Shown here one piece after another: positions 1 to 5,624 of a stretch of DNA of 5,647 bases (position 1 is its first letter; each line of letters opens with the position of its first letter). The notes beneath the pieces were generated by a model. That model had not been told where the DNA came from. It ran no database searches and was given only the letters and a program-made list of their open reading frames with translations. Both the position numbers and the translations under genes were made by a program. Origin of the DNA: JBDRLV01 sp043812755 (GTDB lineage Bacteria; Patescibacteriota; Patescibacteriia; UBA9934; GWF2-40-263); contig JBDRLV010000024.1 of assembly GCA_043812755.1 (NCBI GenBank), positions 1 to 5,647 of the forward strand, given 5' to 3'.

Positions 1-377
1 GCATTGATAATGAATGTTGTAATAATAAATGAAGATAAAATAATCAAAAGACCAATAACAGCATTTGTTAAAATCTTGACTGCCTTATCAACCTTTATCT
101 TGTCCCCTCTTGAAATCATGTATGACCACCCACCATAAATAACAAGGATTACAAAAATGATTCCAAGGATACCAAGGAATGCTCTAATAAGACGGGCGAT
201 AATAACAGACAGCGGAGTCTTTGCAAGAATCGTTGCTTGACCAACTTGATCAAGATAATCTGTCTGGGCCAAAACTGGCATTGCTACAAAAAGACCTAAA
301 ATAAAAATTCCAGCAACAGCAAAAATTGCTGTCACCTTTAAATTTTTCAAGATGCTTGTTTTATTCAAACGCAACAT
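1..377 (-). CDS. type IV secretion pilin-like small membrane protein (C-terminus cut by window edge)
   Basis: I translated this from the reverse strand: 125 codons are open from ATG at 377 to the window edge. Residues 1-37 form a signal peptide: a basic start (MLRLNKTSILKNLK), a hydrophobic core, then a VLA|QT cleavage site. Two membrane helices follow, at about 57-82 and 102-124. Between them is a short polar turn with the pattern YGGWSYMISRGDKIKVDKA. This layout (cleaved signal, two helices, GG..YM..G/D..K turn) is that of the small VirB2/TrbC-like pilin proteins common in Patescibacteria, which are thought to form surface pili or secretion structures. It resembles the C-terminal half of the next ORF upstream, so the two are tandem paralogs. 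No SD precedes the start. AT-rich -10-like hexamers at 381-386 and 404-409 are possible, but no convincing -35 is present. The family call is strong; the role in this cell is inferred. Confidence 0.8.
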   Translation of the reverse strand, partial: MLRLNKTSILKNLKVTAIFAVAGIFILGLFVAMPVLAQTDYLDQVGQATILAKTPLSVIIARLIRAFLGILGIIFVILVIYGGWSYMISRGDKIKVDKAVKILTNAVIGLLIILSSFIITTFIIN

Positions 378-431
378 GTATTTATATCCACAGCACTGTA
401 TATATTTTACACTAATATTCTTAAATACAAA

Positions 432-459
432 AGCAGGAGACACACACATATCCCCTGCT
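432..459 (-). terminator. intrinsic terminator after the YqeY-pilin ORF
   Basis: On the minus strand, AGCAGGGGA (459-451) pairs with TCTCCTGCT (440-432) over 9 bp with one G-U pair. The loop is 10 nt, and a TTTTG-TATTT run follows. It begins about 20 nt after the stop codon at 479 and separates this ORF from the second pilin-like gene, which must therefore have its own promoter. Confidence 0.75.
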
Positions 460-478
460 CTTCAAATATACTATTTTA

Positions 479-1225
479 TTATGAAGACGATATCTGAATT
501 ACATAGGTTGTAACAGCAAACAAGACAACAACAACAAAACTGCTTAATAAACCAGTAGCAATATTTCTAAGCCCTTTCAAATGAGCTTTATCAACATTAC
601 TCGCTGTCATGTAATAGAAACCCCCAGCAAGAATCAAGTTAATACTGACAATTCCAAACACAATTAATATTACTCTAAAAATTCTTGCAAGTATTATAAA
701 GTAGTCTCCCCCTTCAAATAAAACTCCTGGTTGTTCAATTCTTGCATATGCAACTGGTATTAGAAGAAACAAACACACAAATACACCAATCAGAGTTTCA
801 ATGATTTTTTTAACACGTGCTCCATCTGCTCGCCCTGCAACAGCTTTCATTGATGCGCCCATTGCCTTCCCTATATCTGATGCACTTTGTGCACCACTTT
901 GTTCAACAGCCTGTTTGACAACTTGTTCAAGCTCTTGATCGCCCATCTCTTGCGGAAGATATTGTGCAAGCACTGTTAGCTCTTGTTCAAGACTAGCTAC
1001 CTGTTGTGCTCTTCCAGCGCTTTGAAAAGATTCAAGTGAATCTTTATTTTGTTTTATCTGAGATTTGATTACCTTAATTATATCCTCTTCACTAAGCTCT
1101 TTTATAAGTTCTATTTGCTTATTTTTTAATGCAGACTTTAACATGCGCAACGTTGAAAGTGTTGCGCTATCCTTGGATTTCATTGCGTTTTTGAAGTCTT
1201 CTTCAATTTTATGCATTAAACTCAT
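479..1225 (-). CDS. yqeY: YqeY (GatB/YqeY-domain) protein fused in frame to a T4SS pilin-like protein
   Basis: The protein has 248 residues. Residues 1-146 are a complete YqeY domain: the start MSLMHKIEEDFKNAMK and the late motif DIGKAMGASMKAVAGRADG (118-135) match the family, which is normally about 147-150 residues and ends shortly after that motif. YqeY is related to the tRNA-binding tail of GatB; its free-standing role is not settled. At residues 139-161 the chain becomes a signal peptide (KK, hydrophobic core, AYA|RIEQ). Residues 162-248 are a two-helix pilin-like protein with an AGGFYYMTASNVDKAHLKG turn, paralogous to the gene at 1-377. The junction lies on seven A's (805-811). One extra A would end YqeY at residue 142 and open a GTG start at 816-814, giving MLKKIIETLIGVF. 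The ORF may thus be a true fusion, two genes merged by an indel, or a slippage site. Neighbouring rpsU fits the known rpsU-yqeY linkage. Confidence 0.85.
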   Translation of the reverse strand: MSLMHKIEEDFKNAMKSKDSATLSTLRMLKSALKNKQIELIKELSEEDIIKVIKSQIKQNKDSLESFQSAGRAQQVASLEQELTVLAQYLPQEMGDQELEQVVKQAVEQSGAQSASDIGKAMGASMKAVAGRADGARVKKIIETLIGVFVCLFLLIPVAYARIEQPGVLFEGGDYFIILARIFRVILIVFGIVSINLILAGGFYYMTASNVDKAHLKGLRNIATGLLSSFVVVVLFAVTTYVIQISSS

Positions 1226-1244
1226 ATGTCTATATAATAACCAT

Positions 1245-1274
1245 ATTATACGCCTAAATCTGTTTTATCATCAA
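1245..1274 (-). promoter_or_regulatory. probable promoter of the YqeY-pilin ORF
   Basis: On the minus strand, TTGATG (1274-1269) and a perfect TATAAT (1250-1245) are separated by 18 bp. Initiation would fall near 1238, leaving a leader of only about 12 nt with no SD before ATG at 1225. Confidence 0.5.
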
Positions 1275-1320
1275 ATGAAATTTTGGTCCATGACCCTGTT
1301 GCCAAATACGCTTTCAAACC

Positions 1321-1351
1321 AAAATGGTAGCGCACAATCCGCTACCACTTT
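1321..1351 (-). terminator. intrinsic terminator after rpsU
   Basis: On the minus strand the arms are AAAGTGGTAGCG (1351-1340) and CGCTACCATTTT (1332-1321), a 12-bp stem with one G-U pair and a 7-nt loop. The run is TTTT, then GGTTT. It starts 4 nt after the rpsU stop and isolates rpsU from the YqeY-pilin ORF. Confidence 0.7.
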
Positions 1352-1355
1352 AGAA

Positions 1356-1604
1356 TTACCTTTTTTTCCGAAATGATTTGCTGTCTTCTATGAGCTGTCC
1401 AACTTTTATCAAGTATTCTCTCTTTTTCCCCATTACCAGCTTTCGAATCGTGCTCTCTCGTTTTTTTGTCTTATTTTCTTCAGCTTTGAAAAACCTTCGC
1501 TTTCGTGCTTCAAGCATACGCCCGCTTTGTTGGGTTCTTCGACTGAATCTTCGCAATAGTGACTCAAAACTTTCGCCTTTTTTTCGTTTTACCTCAACTG
1601 ACAC
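1356..1604 (-). CDS. rpsU: small-subunit ribosomal protein bS21
   Basis: This is an 82-residue, very basic protein. The N-terminus, MSVEVKRKKGESFESLLRRF followed by SRRTQQSGRMLEARKRRFF, has the bS21 pattern: a basic start, ESFE, LLRRF, then G..LEARKRR.F. The family is usually about 60-70 residues; here the tail is longer and ends SKSFRKKR. bS21 sits near the 3' end of 16S rRNA in the 30S subunit and takes part in initiation. The start is GTG at 1604, chosen because MSVEVK fits the family and a strong SD (AGGGAGGT, 1620-1613) lies 8 nt upstream. The overlapping ATG at 1606 is out of frame. Upstream is hisS (80-nt gap) and downstream is the YqeY-pilin ORF. Its own promoter candidate and terminator suggest a monocistronic transcript. 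Confidence 0.9.
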   Translation of the reverse strand: MSVEVKRKKGESFESLLRRFSRRTQQSGRMLEARKRRFFKAEENKTKKRESTIRKLVMGKKREYLIKVGQLIEDSKSFRKKR

Positions 1605-1612
1605 ATTTATTT

Positions 1613-1620
1613 ACCTCCCT
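1613..1620 (-). promoter_or_regulatory. strong Shine-Dalgarno of rpsU
   Basis: AGGGAGGT lies 8 nt before the GTG start at 1604 and decides that start. It stands out because hisS, lepB, the YqeY-pilin ORF and the pilin gene at 1-377 have no recognisable SD. Confidence 0.85.
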
Positions 1621-1652
1621 TAAATAATTAATTTATTTACTTTTGTATTAAC

Positions 1653-1681
1653 AAACTAATAGAATTCCTATTTTTTGTCAA
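1653..1681 (-). promoter_or_regulatory. candidate promoter of rpsU
   Basis: A consensus -35 TTGACA (1681-1676) starts just after the hisS stop codon. At 17 bp spacing the -10 would be TAGTTT (1658-1653), which is weak. The -35 is clear, while the -10 assignment is uncertain. Confidence 0.4.
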
Positions 1682-1684
1682 TCT

Positions 1685-3046
1685 TTATTCTTGACTTTGA
1701 CTGCTTTCTAGCTTTTTCTTAATTAAAGCTACCACTTTCTTAACATCAACTATTTCCTGACCACCTGATTCCATGTCTCTAATAATAATCGTCCCATCAA
1801 TAACCTCTTTTTGCCCTAATATCAATGTATATGGAACTTCGAGCTTATTTGCCACTTCAAGTTGTGATTTGAGTGCGTTTTTACCAAATGCCTCAGCCAT
1901 AATGATCCCAGCCTGTCTGAATTCTTCAAAAAGTTTCAGACCAACTCTACGGGCTGCATCCCCAAGCTGTGAAAAGAATACTTCTGGTTGTGGACGAGGA
2001 GGAGGATTAATTCCCTTTTCATTAAGTAGATTAGCCATCCTTTCAATCCCCATAGAAAACCCGCATCCAGGTGTTTCAGGTCTGCCTCCAAGTGTTTCAA
2101 CAAGAAGATCATATCGACCTCCACCACCTAATGCATTTTGTGCTCTTTCGCCCTCATCTCCTGCTTCCCAAACTTCAAAAACAGTCTTTGTATAATAATC
2201 AAGCCCGCGAACCAAATGAGGATTTAAATTATATGGAACATCCACTTCATCTAAAAACTCTAAAACTCTCATGAAATGATTCTTTGATTCTTCATCCAAC
2301 CAATCGATTATTTGAGGAGCATCAGCCAATAATTCAACCATTGCAGGATCTTTGCTATCAAGAAGCCTTAAAGGGCTCTTAGTGAGTCTGCGTTTGTCAT
2401 CTTCATTCATCTTGCTTCGGAATGGACGGAAATAATTTACAAGCTCCATTAAGTATTCTTGTCGCGTCTGAGGTGTTCCAATAGAATTAACTTGAATTGT
2501 GACATCCAAACCCAGCTCTTTATAAACTTGATTTGCAATTGTAATCAATTGTGCATCAACAATCGGATCATCTGAGCCTATTACTTCAAACCCAAATTGA
2601 TGAAACTGACGATAGCGACCAGCCTGAGGACGATCATGTCTAAACATCGGCCCTATGTACCAAAGTTTTACAGGTTGAGGTAAGTTAAGCATCCCGTGAT
2701 TTATATAAGCTCTTACAATTGAAGCTGTTGCTTCAGGTCGCATTGCAACTTTTTCTTGAGATGCATCTTCAAAAACATACATTTCCTTTTCTACTATATC
2801 TGTCTGCTTCCCAACTGTACGAATAAACAAATCTGTTTTCTCCAAAACTGGTAAATCAATTCGATCAAAACTGTAAGCCTCAGCGAGATTCCTTGCTGTG
2901 TCACGAATTAAATTCCATCTACCTTGTTCATCAGGCAGTATGTCGCGAAAGCCACGCAATAATTCAGGTGTTGCTTTTACCTTTTTCACAGATGATGCCA
3001 AATCTTCTTTTGGTTTCTCTGTTTTTTTAGTTTGATTATCTTTCAT
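1685..3046 (-). CDS. hisS: histidyl-tRNA synthetase
   Basis: This 453-residue class II aminoacyl-tRNA synthetase charges tRNA-His with histidine in the cytoplasm. Visible parts are motif 1 (RGFRDILPDEQ, 31-41), motif 2 (about 128-157, LWYIGPMFRHDRP then QFHQFGFEVIG), the histidine-binding loop LVRGLDYYTKTVFE (278-291), GGGGRYD (307-313) and motif 3 GCGFSMGIERM (327-337). The anticodon-binding domain runs from about 353 to 445 with LGQKEVIDGTIIIRDM. All key residues look intact. The first 25 or so residues, before TPELLRGFRD, are a lysine-rich extension not usual in the family. The only Met before residue 89 is the first, though a GTG at codon 20 could be an alternative start. The gene begins 18 nt after the lepB stop, with no SD, so it is probably cotranscribed with lepB. 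No terminator is evident after it. Confidence 0.97.
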   Translation of the reverse strand: MKDNQTKKTEKPKEDLASSVKKVKATPELLRGFRDILPDEQGRWNLIRDTARNLAEAYSFDRIDLPVLEKTDLFIRTVGKQTDIVEKEMYVFEDASQEKVAMRPEATASIVRAYINHGMLNLPQPVKLWYIGPMFRHDRPQAGRYRQFHQFGFEVIGSDDPIVDAQLITIANQVYKELGLDVTIQVNSIGTPQTRQEYLMELVNYFRPFRSKMNEDDKRRLTKSPLRLLDSKDPAMVELLADAPQIIDWLDEESKNHFMRVLEFLDEVDVPYNLNPHLVRGLDYYTKTVFEVWEAGDEGERAQNALGGGGRYDLLVETLGGRPETPGCGFSMGIERMANLLNEKGINPPPRPQPEVFFSQLGDAARRVGLKLFEEFRQAGIIMAEAFGKNALKSQLEVANKLEVPYTLILGQKEVIDGTIIIRDMESGGQEIVDVKKVVALIKKKLESSQSQE

Positions 3047-3064
3047 AAATCATTATTAACTATT

Positions 3065-3682
3065 TCAAAAATTATATTCAGGCAAATCAAAAATATCGGC
3101 CCTTGAAATTGGCAAGCCACGAATCCAAACCTTGCCTATTATTTTATTTCTATTTATTTCTCCAAAACTTCTTGAATCAAGACTTTCTTCACGATTATCC
3201 CCCAACACAAAATACTCATCTATAGCTAATGTAATTTTTTTCTTTCCATGAGTTATATCTTTTGGAATATAACTTTCTGCAAGCACCATGCCGTTTGGAT
3301 AATCACTATTATAAATAACAACATGCTCCTGCGTTACCTCAACTGTTTCACCCGGTAAGCCAACAACTCGTTTGATAAAAAACTGGCTTGGATCTTTTGG
3401 ATATCTAAATACTACTATTTCTCCACGTACAGGTTCATTGAAACGATATGATATTTCATCAATAATCAAATACTCATTATTAAAGTAATTTGGTTCCATT
3501 GAAGCTCCTTTTACGCGAAACGGCTGAATTAAAAAGTACCTAATTGGAATAACTATTGCTGCTGAAATAATCAATATTTGAAGTATCTCAATTATTGTAG
3601 CAATTACTGCTCCTGTACTGTGCCCAAACCTATTGTGCCAGTAAGAATCATGCGAAACATGGTTAAATTGTTCATTTTCCAT
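3065..3682 (-). CDS. lepB: signal peptidase I
   Basis: This is a 205-residue type I (S26) signal peptidase that removes signal peptides from exported proteins at the outer face of the membrane. One membrane helix (about 24-50) is followed by PFRVKGASMEPNYF with catalytic Ser61. Next come GEIVVFRYPKDP (87-98), the box with catalytic Lys104 in FFIKRVVGLPGE (101-112), and LGDNREESLDSRSFG (160-174). All the family boxes are present and the length is normal for a single-anchor bacterial enzyme. No SD precedes ATG at 3682; a candidate extended -10 promoter lies just upstream. The stop is TGA, consistent with the standard bacterial code, though another stop would follow three codons later. hisS follows after 18 nt. 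The AxA-type signals of the two pilin-like proteins in this window are plausible substrates. Confidence 0.97.
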   Translation of the reverse strand: MENEQFNHVSHDSYWHNRFGHSTGAVIATIIEILQILIISAAIVIPIRYFLIQPFRVKGASMEPNYFNNEYLIIDEISYRFNEPVRGEIVVFRYPKDPSQFFIKRVVGLPGETVEVTQEHVVIYNSDYPNGMVLAESYIPKDITHGKKKITLAIDEYFVLGDNREESLDSRSFGEINRNKIIGKVWIRGLPISRADIFDLPEYNF

Positions 3683-3703
3683 AAATATAAAAGAATTATT
3701 GCC

Positions 3704-3732
3704 AGTTTATCACTAATTTTATGGAAAAGCAA
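3704..3732 (-). promoter_or_regulatory. probable lepB-hisS promoter
   Basis: On the minus strand TTGCTT (3732-3727) and TAAACT (3709-3704) are 17 bp apart, with an extended -10 TG one base before TAAACT (TGATAAACT). Initiation would be near 3697, giving a leader of about 14 nt before ATG at 3682. Confidence 0.4.
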
Positions 3733-3826
3733 GGGTTTGCATCGGGACCAATACAGATGAATGGATCGAATAAAAAATCCCAACATTTGAAGTTGAGCTG
3801 GAGATTGCGTGTATTTTATTTATTGT

Positions 3827-3862
3827 AGTTTCATTATATCACGGTCGTGACATAATGAAACT
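3827..3862. repeat. 36-bp near-perfect palindrome
   Basis: The left arm AGTTTCATTATATCACG (3827-3843) and right arm CGTGACATAATGAAACT (3846-3862) are inverted copies of 17 bp with one mismatch and a 2-bp centre (GT). No T-run follows on either strand, so it does not look like an intrinsic terminator. It lies about 95 bp upstream of the lepB promoter candidate and at the left limit of the GC-richer block. Possible roles are an operator for a dimeric repressor, a site-specific recombination site or an element end; the sequence does not decide between them. Confidence 0.8.
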
Positions 3863-3911
3863 TGATTACATGGAAACTAAATAACGAACCGCGGGGGTTG
3901 TTTTGATTTAA

Positions 3912-4059
3912 CTGTAACAAAACCAAAGAAGCTGTCAGTGCGCGACAAGGAACGAAGCAAACCATACTAAAACGTATAGTGAGCAAGTGACGCAGTCGCA
4001 AGTCCCAGCCCTGAGGCTGGTCCGCCTTTGGCAGAGACAGATCGCTGGTTTTGTTGTAG
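3912..4059 (+). ncRNA. candidate structured RNA closed by a 14-bp helix
   Basis: CTGTAACAAAACCA (3912-3925) pairs with TGGTTTTGTTGTAG (4046-4059) over 14 bp, two of them G-U. Those two pairs would be A-C mismatches if the minus strand were transcribed, so the fold favours a plus-strand RNA. Nested inside are CTGTC (3932-3936) with GACAG (4036-4040), GCGAC (3942-3946) with GTCGC (3995-3999), and the hairpin CCAGCC-CTGA-GGCTGG (4005-4020). An alternative hairpin, GTTTTG (3900-3905) with CAAAAC (3918-3923), would break the closing helix. No good plus-strand promoter was found, and no match to tmRNA, RNase P RNA, SRP RNA or 6S RNA was recognised. The segment fills most of the 437-bp gap between lepB and the next gene. 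It could instead be a DNA-level element end with inverted repeats. Confidence 0.4.
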
Positions 4060-4067
4060 CCTAAAAC

Positions 4068-4106
4068 AAAAAACGCCTGGTGTGAGTATGACCTCACAAC
4101 AGGCGT
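4068..4106 (-). terminator. strong intrinsic terminator after the coiled-coil membrane protein gene
   Basis: On the minus strand ACGCCTGTTGTGAG (4106-4093) pairs with CTCACACCAGGCGT (4086-4073): 13 of 14 positions pair, around a 6-nt loop. A T-run (4072-4068) follows directly. The stem begins 13 nt after the stop codon at 4120. Confidence 0.88.
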
Positions 4107-4119
4107 AACGTAGTGTTTT

Positions 4120-5382
4120 CTACTCGAAGTTCAAGTGCTTTGGCTTTTCGCCAACAGGCTCAAGCAACGGACAGATCTTGTCATGTTGCGCCTTGGCATA
4201 GGCTGCAAACACTTCCCAGATCTCGCCTACTGCCTTGCAAAAGGCTTCCCATCGGGTAGCCCAACGCTCAGCACGAGCCTCAACACGAATACGACGACGC
4301 TCTGCCCAGGCATCAAGCCTTATGACAAACCATGCGCCAACTCGAGTTTTCTCAAACCAGAGAACGAACAAGATGAGTGGCAGAAGAACCAGCTTTTCAA
4401 GAATCTGTTCTGGAAATACTGCAACAAGTGCAATGAAAAGAAAGATCCCAAGCACTAGTGCAAAGTAGGGTGCGGATTCCCAGAACTCTTTCCACTGGCG
4501 CTCGCTTCTTCTTTCCACTCGCGCAAGAGCTTCTGCTTCCCTTTCAGCCTCACGCTTTTGCTTTTGCTCCTCGTAAAGGCGCTCGCTCTCAAGCTGGGCT
4601 GCATACTCCTCTGGGTGCTCGCGTTGCCAGCGCTCGCGGTACTCGCGATCCTTGCGTTCACGCTCCTCAAGCTCAGCATTACGCTCGGCGTAATACTTTG
4701 CCTCAGCTTCCTGATAAGCCTTCCACTGAGCCTCCCGCTCTGCATTCTCGTGCGCGATTCGAGCCTTATTGATTTCCTCAAGCAGGCTTTGATCTTGCCA
4801 TGCAAGAATGTGGTGATCGATGTTGTACACCCACACTGCAGCATCAACCACACCACTAACAGCCCAAGGGCCAGCATGGTAGAAAAGGCCAATACTCAGG
4901 TAGTACACCAAAGCAAAGACTGCAGCTGCTTGCACAGTACGCTTGATATAGAAACCAAGGTACTTGCCAATCAGGCTGAAGAACTTCCCAATCGTGCGGA
5001 ATACAAACCGCACAGGCACAAACAAGAAGGCATAGAACATGAGTGAGAACAAAGTCGCACGCGTCCAAGGGCACAGCGAAAGCATACCGCTTTCAAACTG
5101 GGCCACTACAGCCTTACGCCGCTGAAGCTTAAGTTGCGCAGTTGCAACAACCTGAGCTGTGAAAAAGGCTTCAAGTGCTTCCTTGTGCTCCTGCCCAATT
5201 TCATCTTTGATGCCCTGGCACTCATCGTAGTGAAGATGCCAAGTCATTTCATCCGCATCTGCTTTTCGAGAGGCAACTTCCTTTGACACCTCTCCGACAA
5301 CAAGCCAGTCCAGCCAAGACCGGTCCACAGCGTATGCATGGAAATACAAACGCATCACAGCATTGTTCCAGTTTACTTGCAT
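4120..5382 (-). CDS. uncharacterised four-helix membrane protein with long charged coiled coil
   Basis: I do not recognise this 420-residue protein. From MQVNWNNAVM it has a soluble N-terminal part (1-105), two membrane helices (about 107-128 and 149-169) joined by a basic loop, and a roughly 100-residue Glu/Arg/Ala-rich coiled coil (about 198-298, for example AEREAQWKAYQEAEAKYYAE). Two more helices follow (about 304-323 and 330-344), then a Trp- and Arg-rich amphipathic tail (345-405). No catalytic motif is visible. The reading frame is open up to 5448, but the ATG at 5382 is chosen because AAGGAGGT sits 8 nt before it. The base composition differs from the neighbours: hand counts give 53% GC at 4501-4560 and 62% at 4621-4680, against 27% at 2221-2280 in hisS. 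Its own promoter, SD and terminator make it a self-contained unit, probably acquired. A scaffolding or envelope role is only a guess. Confidence 0.85.
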   Translation of the reverse strand: MQVNWNNAVMRLYFHAYAVDRSWLDWLVVGEVSKEVASRKADADEMTWHLHYDECQGIKDEIGQEHKEALEAFFTAQVVATAQLKLQRRKAVVAQFESGMLSLCPWTRATLFSLMFYAFLFVPVRFVFRTIGKFFSLIGKYLGFYIKRTVQAAAVFALVYYLSIGLFYHAGPWAVSGVVDAAVWVYNIDHHILAWQDQSLLEEINKARIAHENAEREAQWKAYQEAEAKYYAERNAELEERERKDREYRERWQREHPEEYAAQLESERLYEEQKQKREAEREAEALARVERRSERQWKEFWESAPYFALVLGIFLFIALVAVFPEQILEKLVLLPLILFVLWFEKTRVGAWFVIRLDAWAERRRIRVEARAERWATRWEAFCKAVGEIWEVFAAYAKAQHDKICPLLEPVGEKPKHLNFE

Positions 5383-5390
5383 TTGGAAAG

Positions 5391-5398
5391 ACCTCCTT
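5391..5398 (-). promoter_or_regulatory. strong Shine-Dalgarno that sets the start at 5382
   Basis: AAGGAGGT lies 8 nt before ATG at 5382. The three upstream in-frame ATGs (5448, 5424 and 5412) have no SD of this quality, so the shorter 420-residue protein is preferred over 442. Confidence 0.85.
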
Positions 5399-5462
5399 CT
5401 CTCCTCTTTCATGAATTTTATCATGGAATTGATACAACTGAAAACCATGAAGAGAACTTGCT

Positions 5463-5491
5463 ATAATACACTAAAAATGCAGTTTTGTCAA
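5463..5491 (-). promoter_or_regulatory. near-consensus sigma-70-type promoter of the coiled-coil membrane protein gene
   Basis: TTGACA (5491-5486) and TATTAT (5468-5463) are 17 bp apart on the minus strand. Initiation near 5456 gives a leader of about 74 nt. In the leader CTCTTCATG (5453-5445) can pair with CATGAAAGAG (5414-5405) if one A bulges, placing a hairpin just ahead of the SD. This is the best promoter in the window. Confidence 0.78.
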
Positions 5492-5521
5492 GTGATTTAC
5501 ACTATTCGTACATTCTATAAT
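5492..5521 (+). promoter_or_regulatory. candidate divergent promoter reading out of the window
   Basis: A perfect TATAAT (5516-5521) has a partial -35, GTGATT (5492-5497), at 18 bp. It lies back to back with the leftward promoter at 5463-5491. Initiation near 5528 would place the hairpin region at 5569-5624 in the leader of a gene beyond the right edge. Confidence 0.38.
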
Positions 5522-5568
5522 CAATGCACCACCCCCAAAACCCTTTAAAAACAATAAAAAACGAAAAG

Positions 5569-5624
5569 TGGTTGCAGGGTTCCATCTACCTTGGGTAGGC
5601 TGGAAGCCTATGAGAGGACAACCA
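5569..5624 (+). ncRNA. candidate structured leader or small RNA, continuing toward the window edge
   Basis: TGGTTG (5569-5574) pairs with CAACCA (5619-5624). Inside, GG-TTCCA (5578-5584) pairs with TGGAA-G-CC (5601-5608), and CTACC (5586-5590) pairs with GGTAG (5594-5598) around a 3-nt loop. A U-G pair (5585-5599) and a bulged C (5600) continue the helix, which suits a plus-strand RNA. An alternative hairpin is TAGGCT (5596-5601) with AGCCTA (5605-5610). No known riboswitch or RNA family was recognised. It could be the leader of a gene starting beyond 5647; a purine-rich run at 5638-5647 may precede that start. Confidence 0.38.

Noticed and set aside
1378..1623. 81-codon plus-strand ORF opposite rpsU
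   Set aside because: It is the antisense shadow of bS21, with no SD and no recognisable product.
3827..3862. dif or intrinsic terminator
   Set aside because: The arm spacing does not match the 11-6-11 layout of dif, and there is no T-run on either side.
3834..4097. 87-codon minus-strand ORF between lepB and the orphan gene
   Set aside because: It starts inside the terminator stem, has no SD, shows no family-like pattern, and overlaps the palindrome and the structured RNA.
4068..4106. integron attC-like site after the orphan gene
   Set aside because: The hairpin is directly followed by a T-run in the direction of transcription, which fits a terminator. No attC core boxes and no integrase are seen.
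4455..4892. 145-codon minus-strand ORF, and plus-strand ORFs over 4135-5046
   Set aside because: They overlap the well-supported 420-residue gene in other frames. Their Ser/Arg- or Leu-rich composition is what the shadow of a Glu/Arg-rich coiled coil gives.
5383..5448. N-terminal extension of the orphan protein to 442 residues
   Set aside because: The upstream ATGs lack an SD, while ATG at 5382 has AAGGAGGT at ideal spacing; the extension encodes leader sequence including the SD itself.
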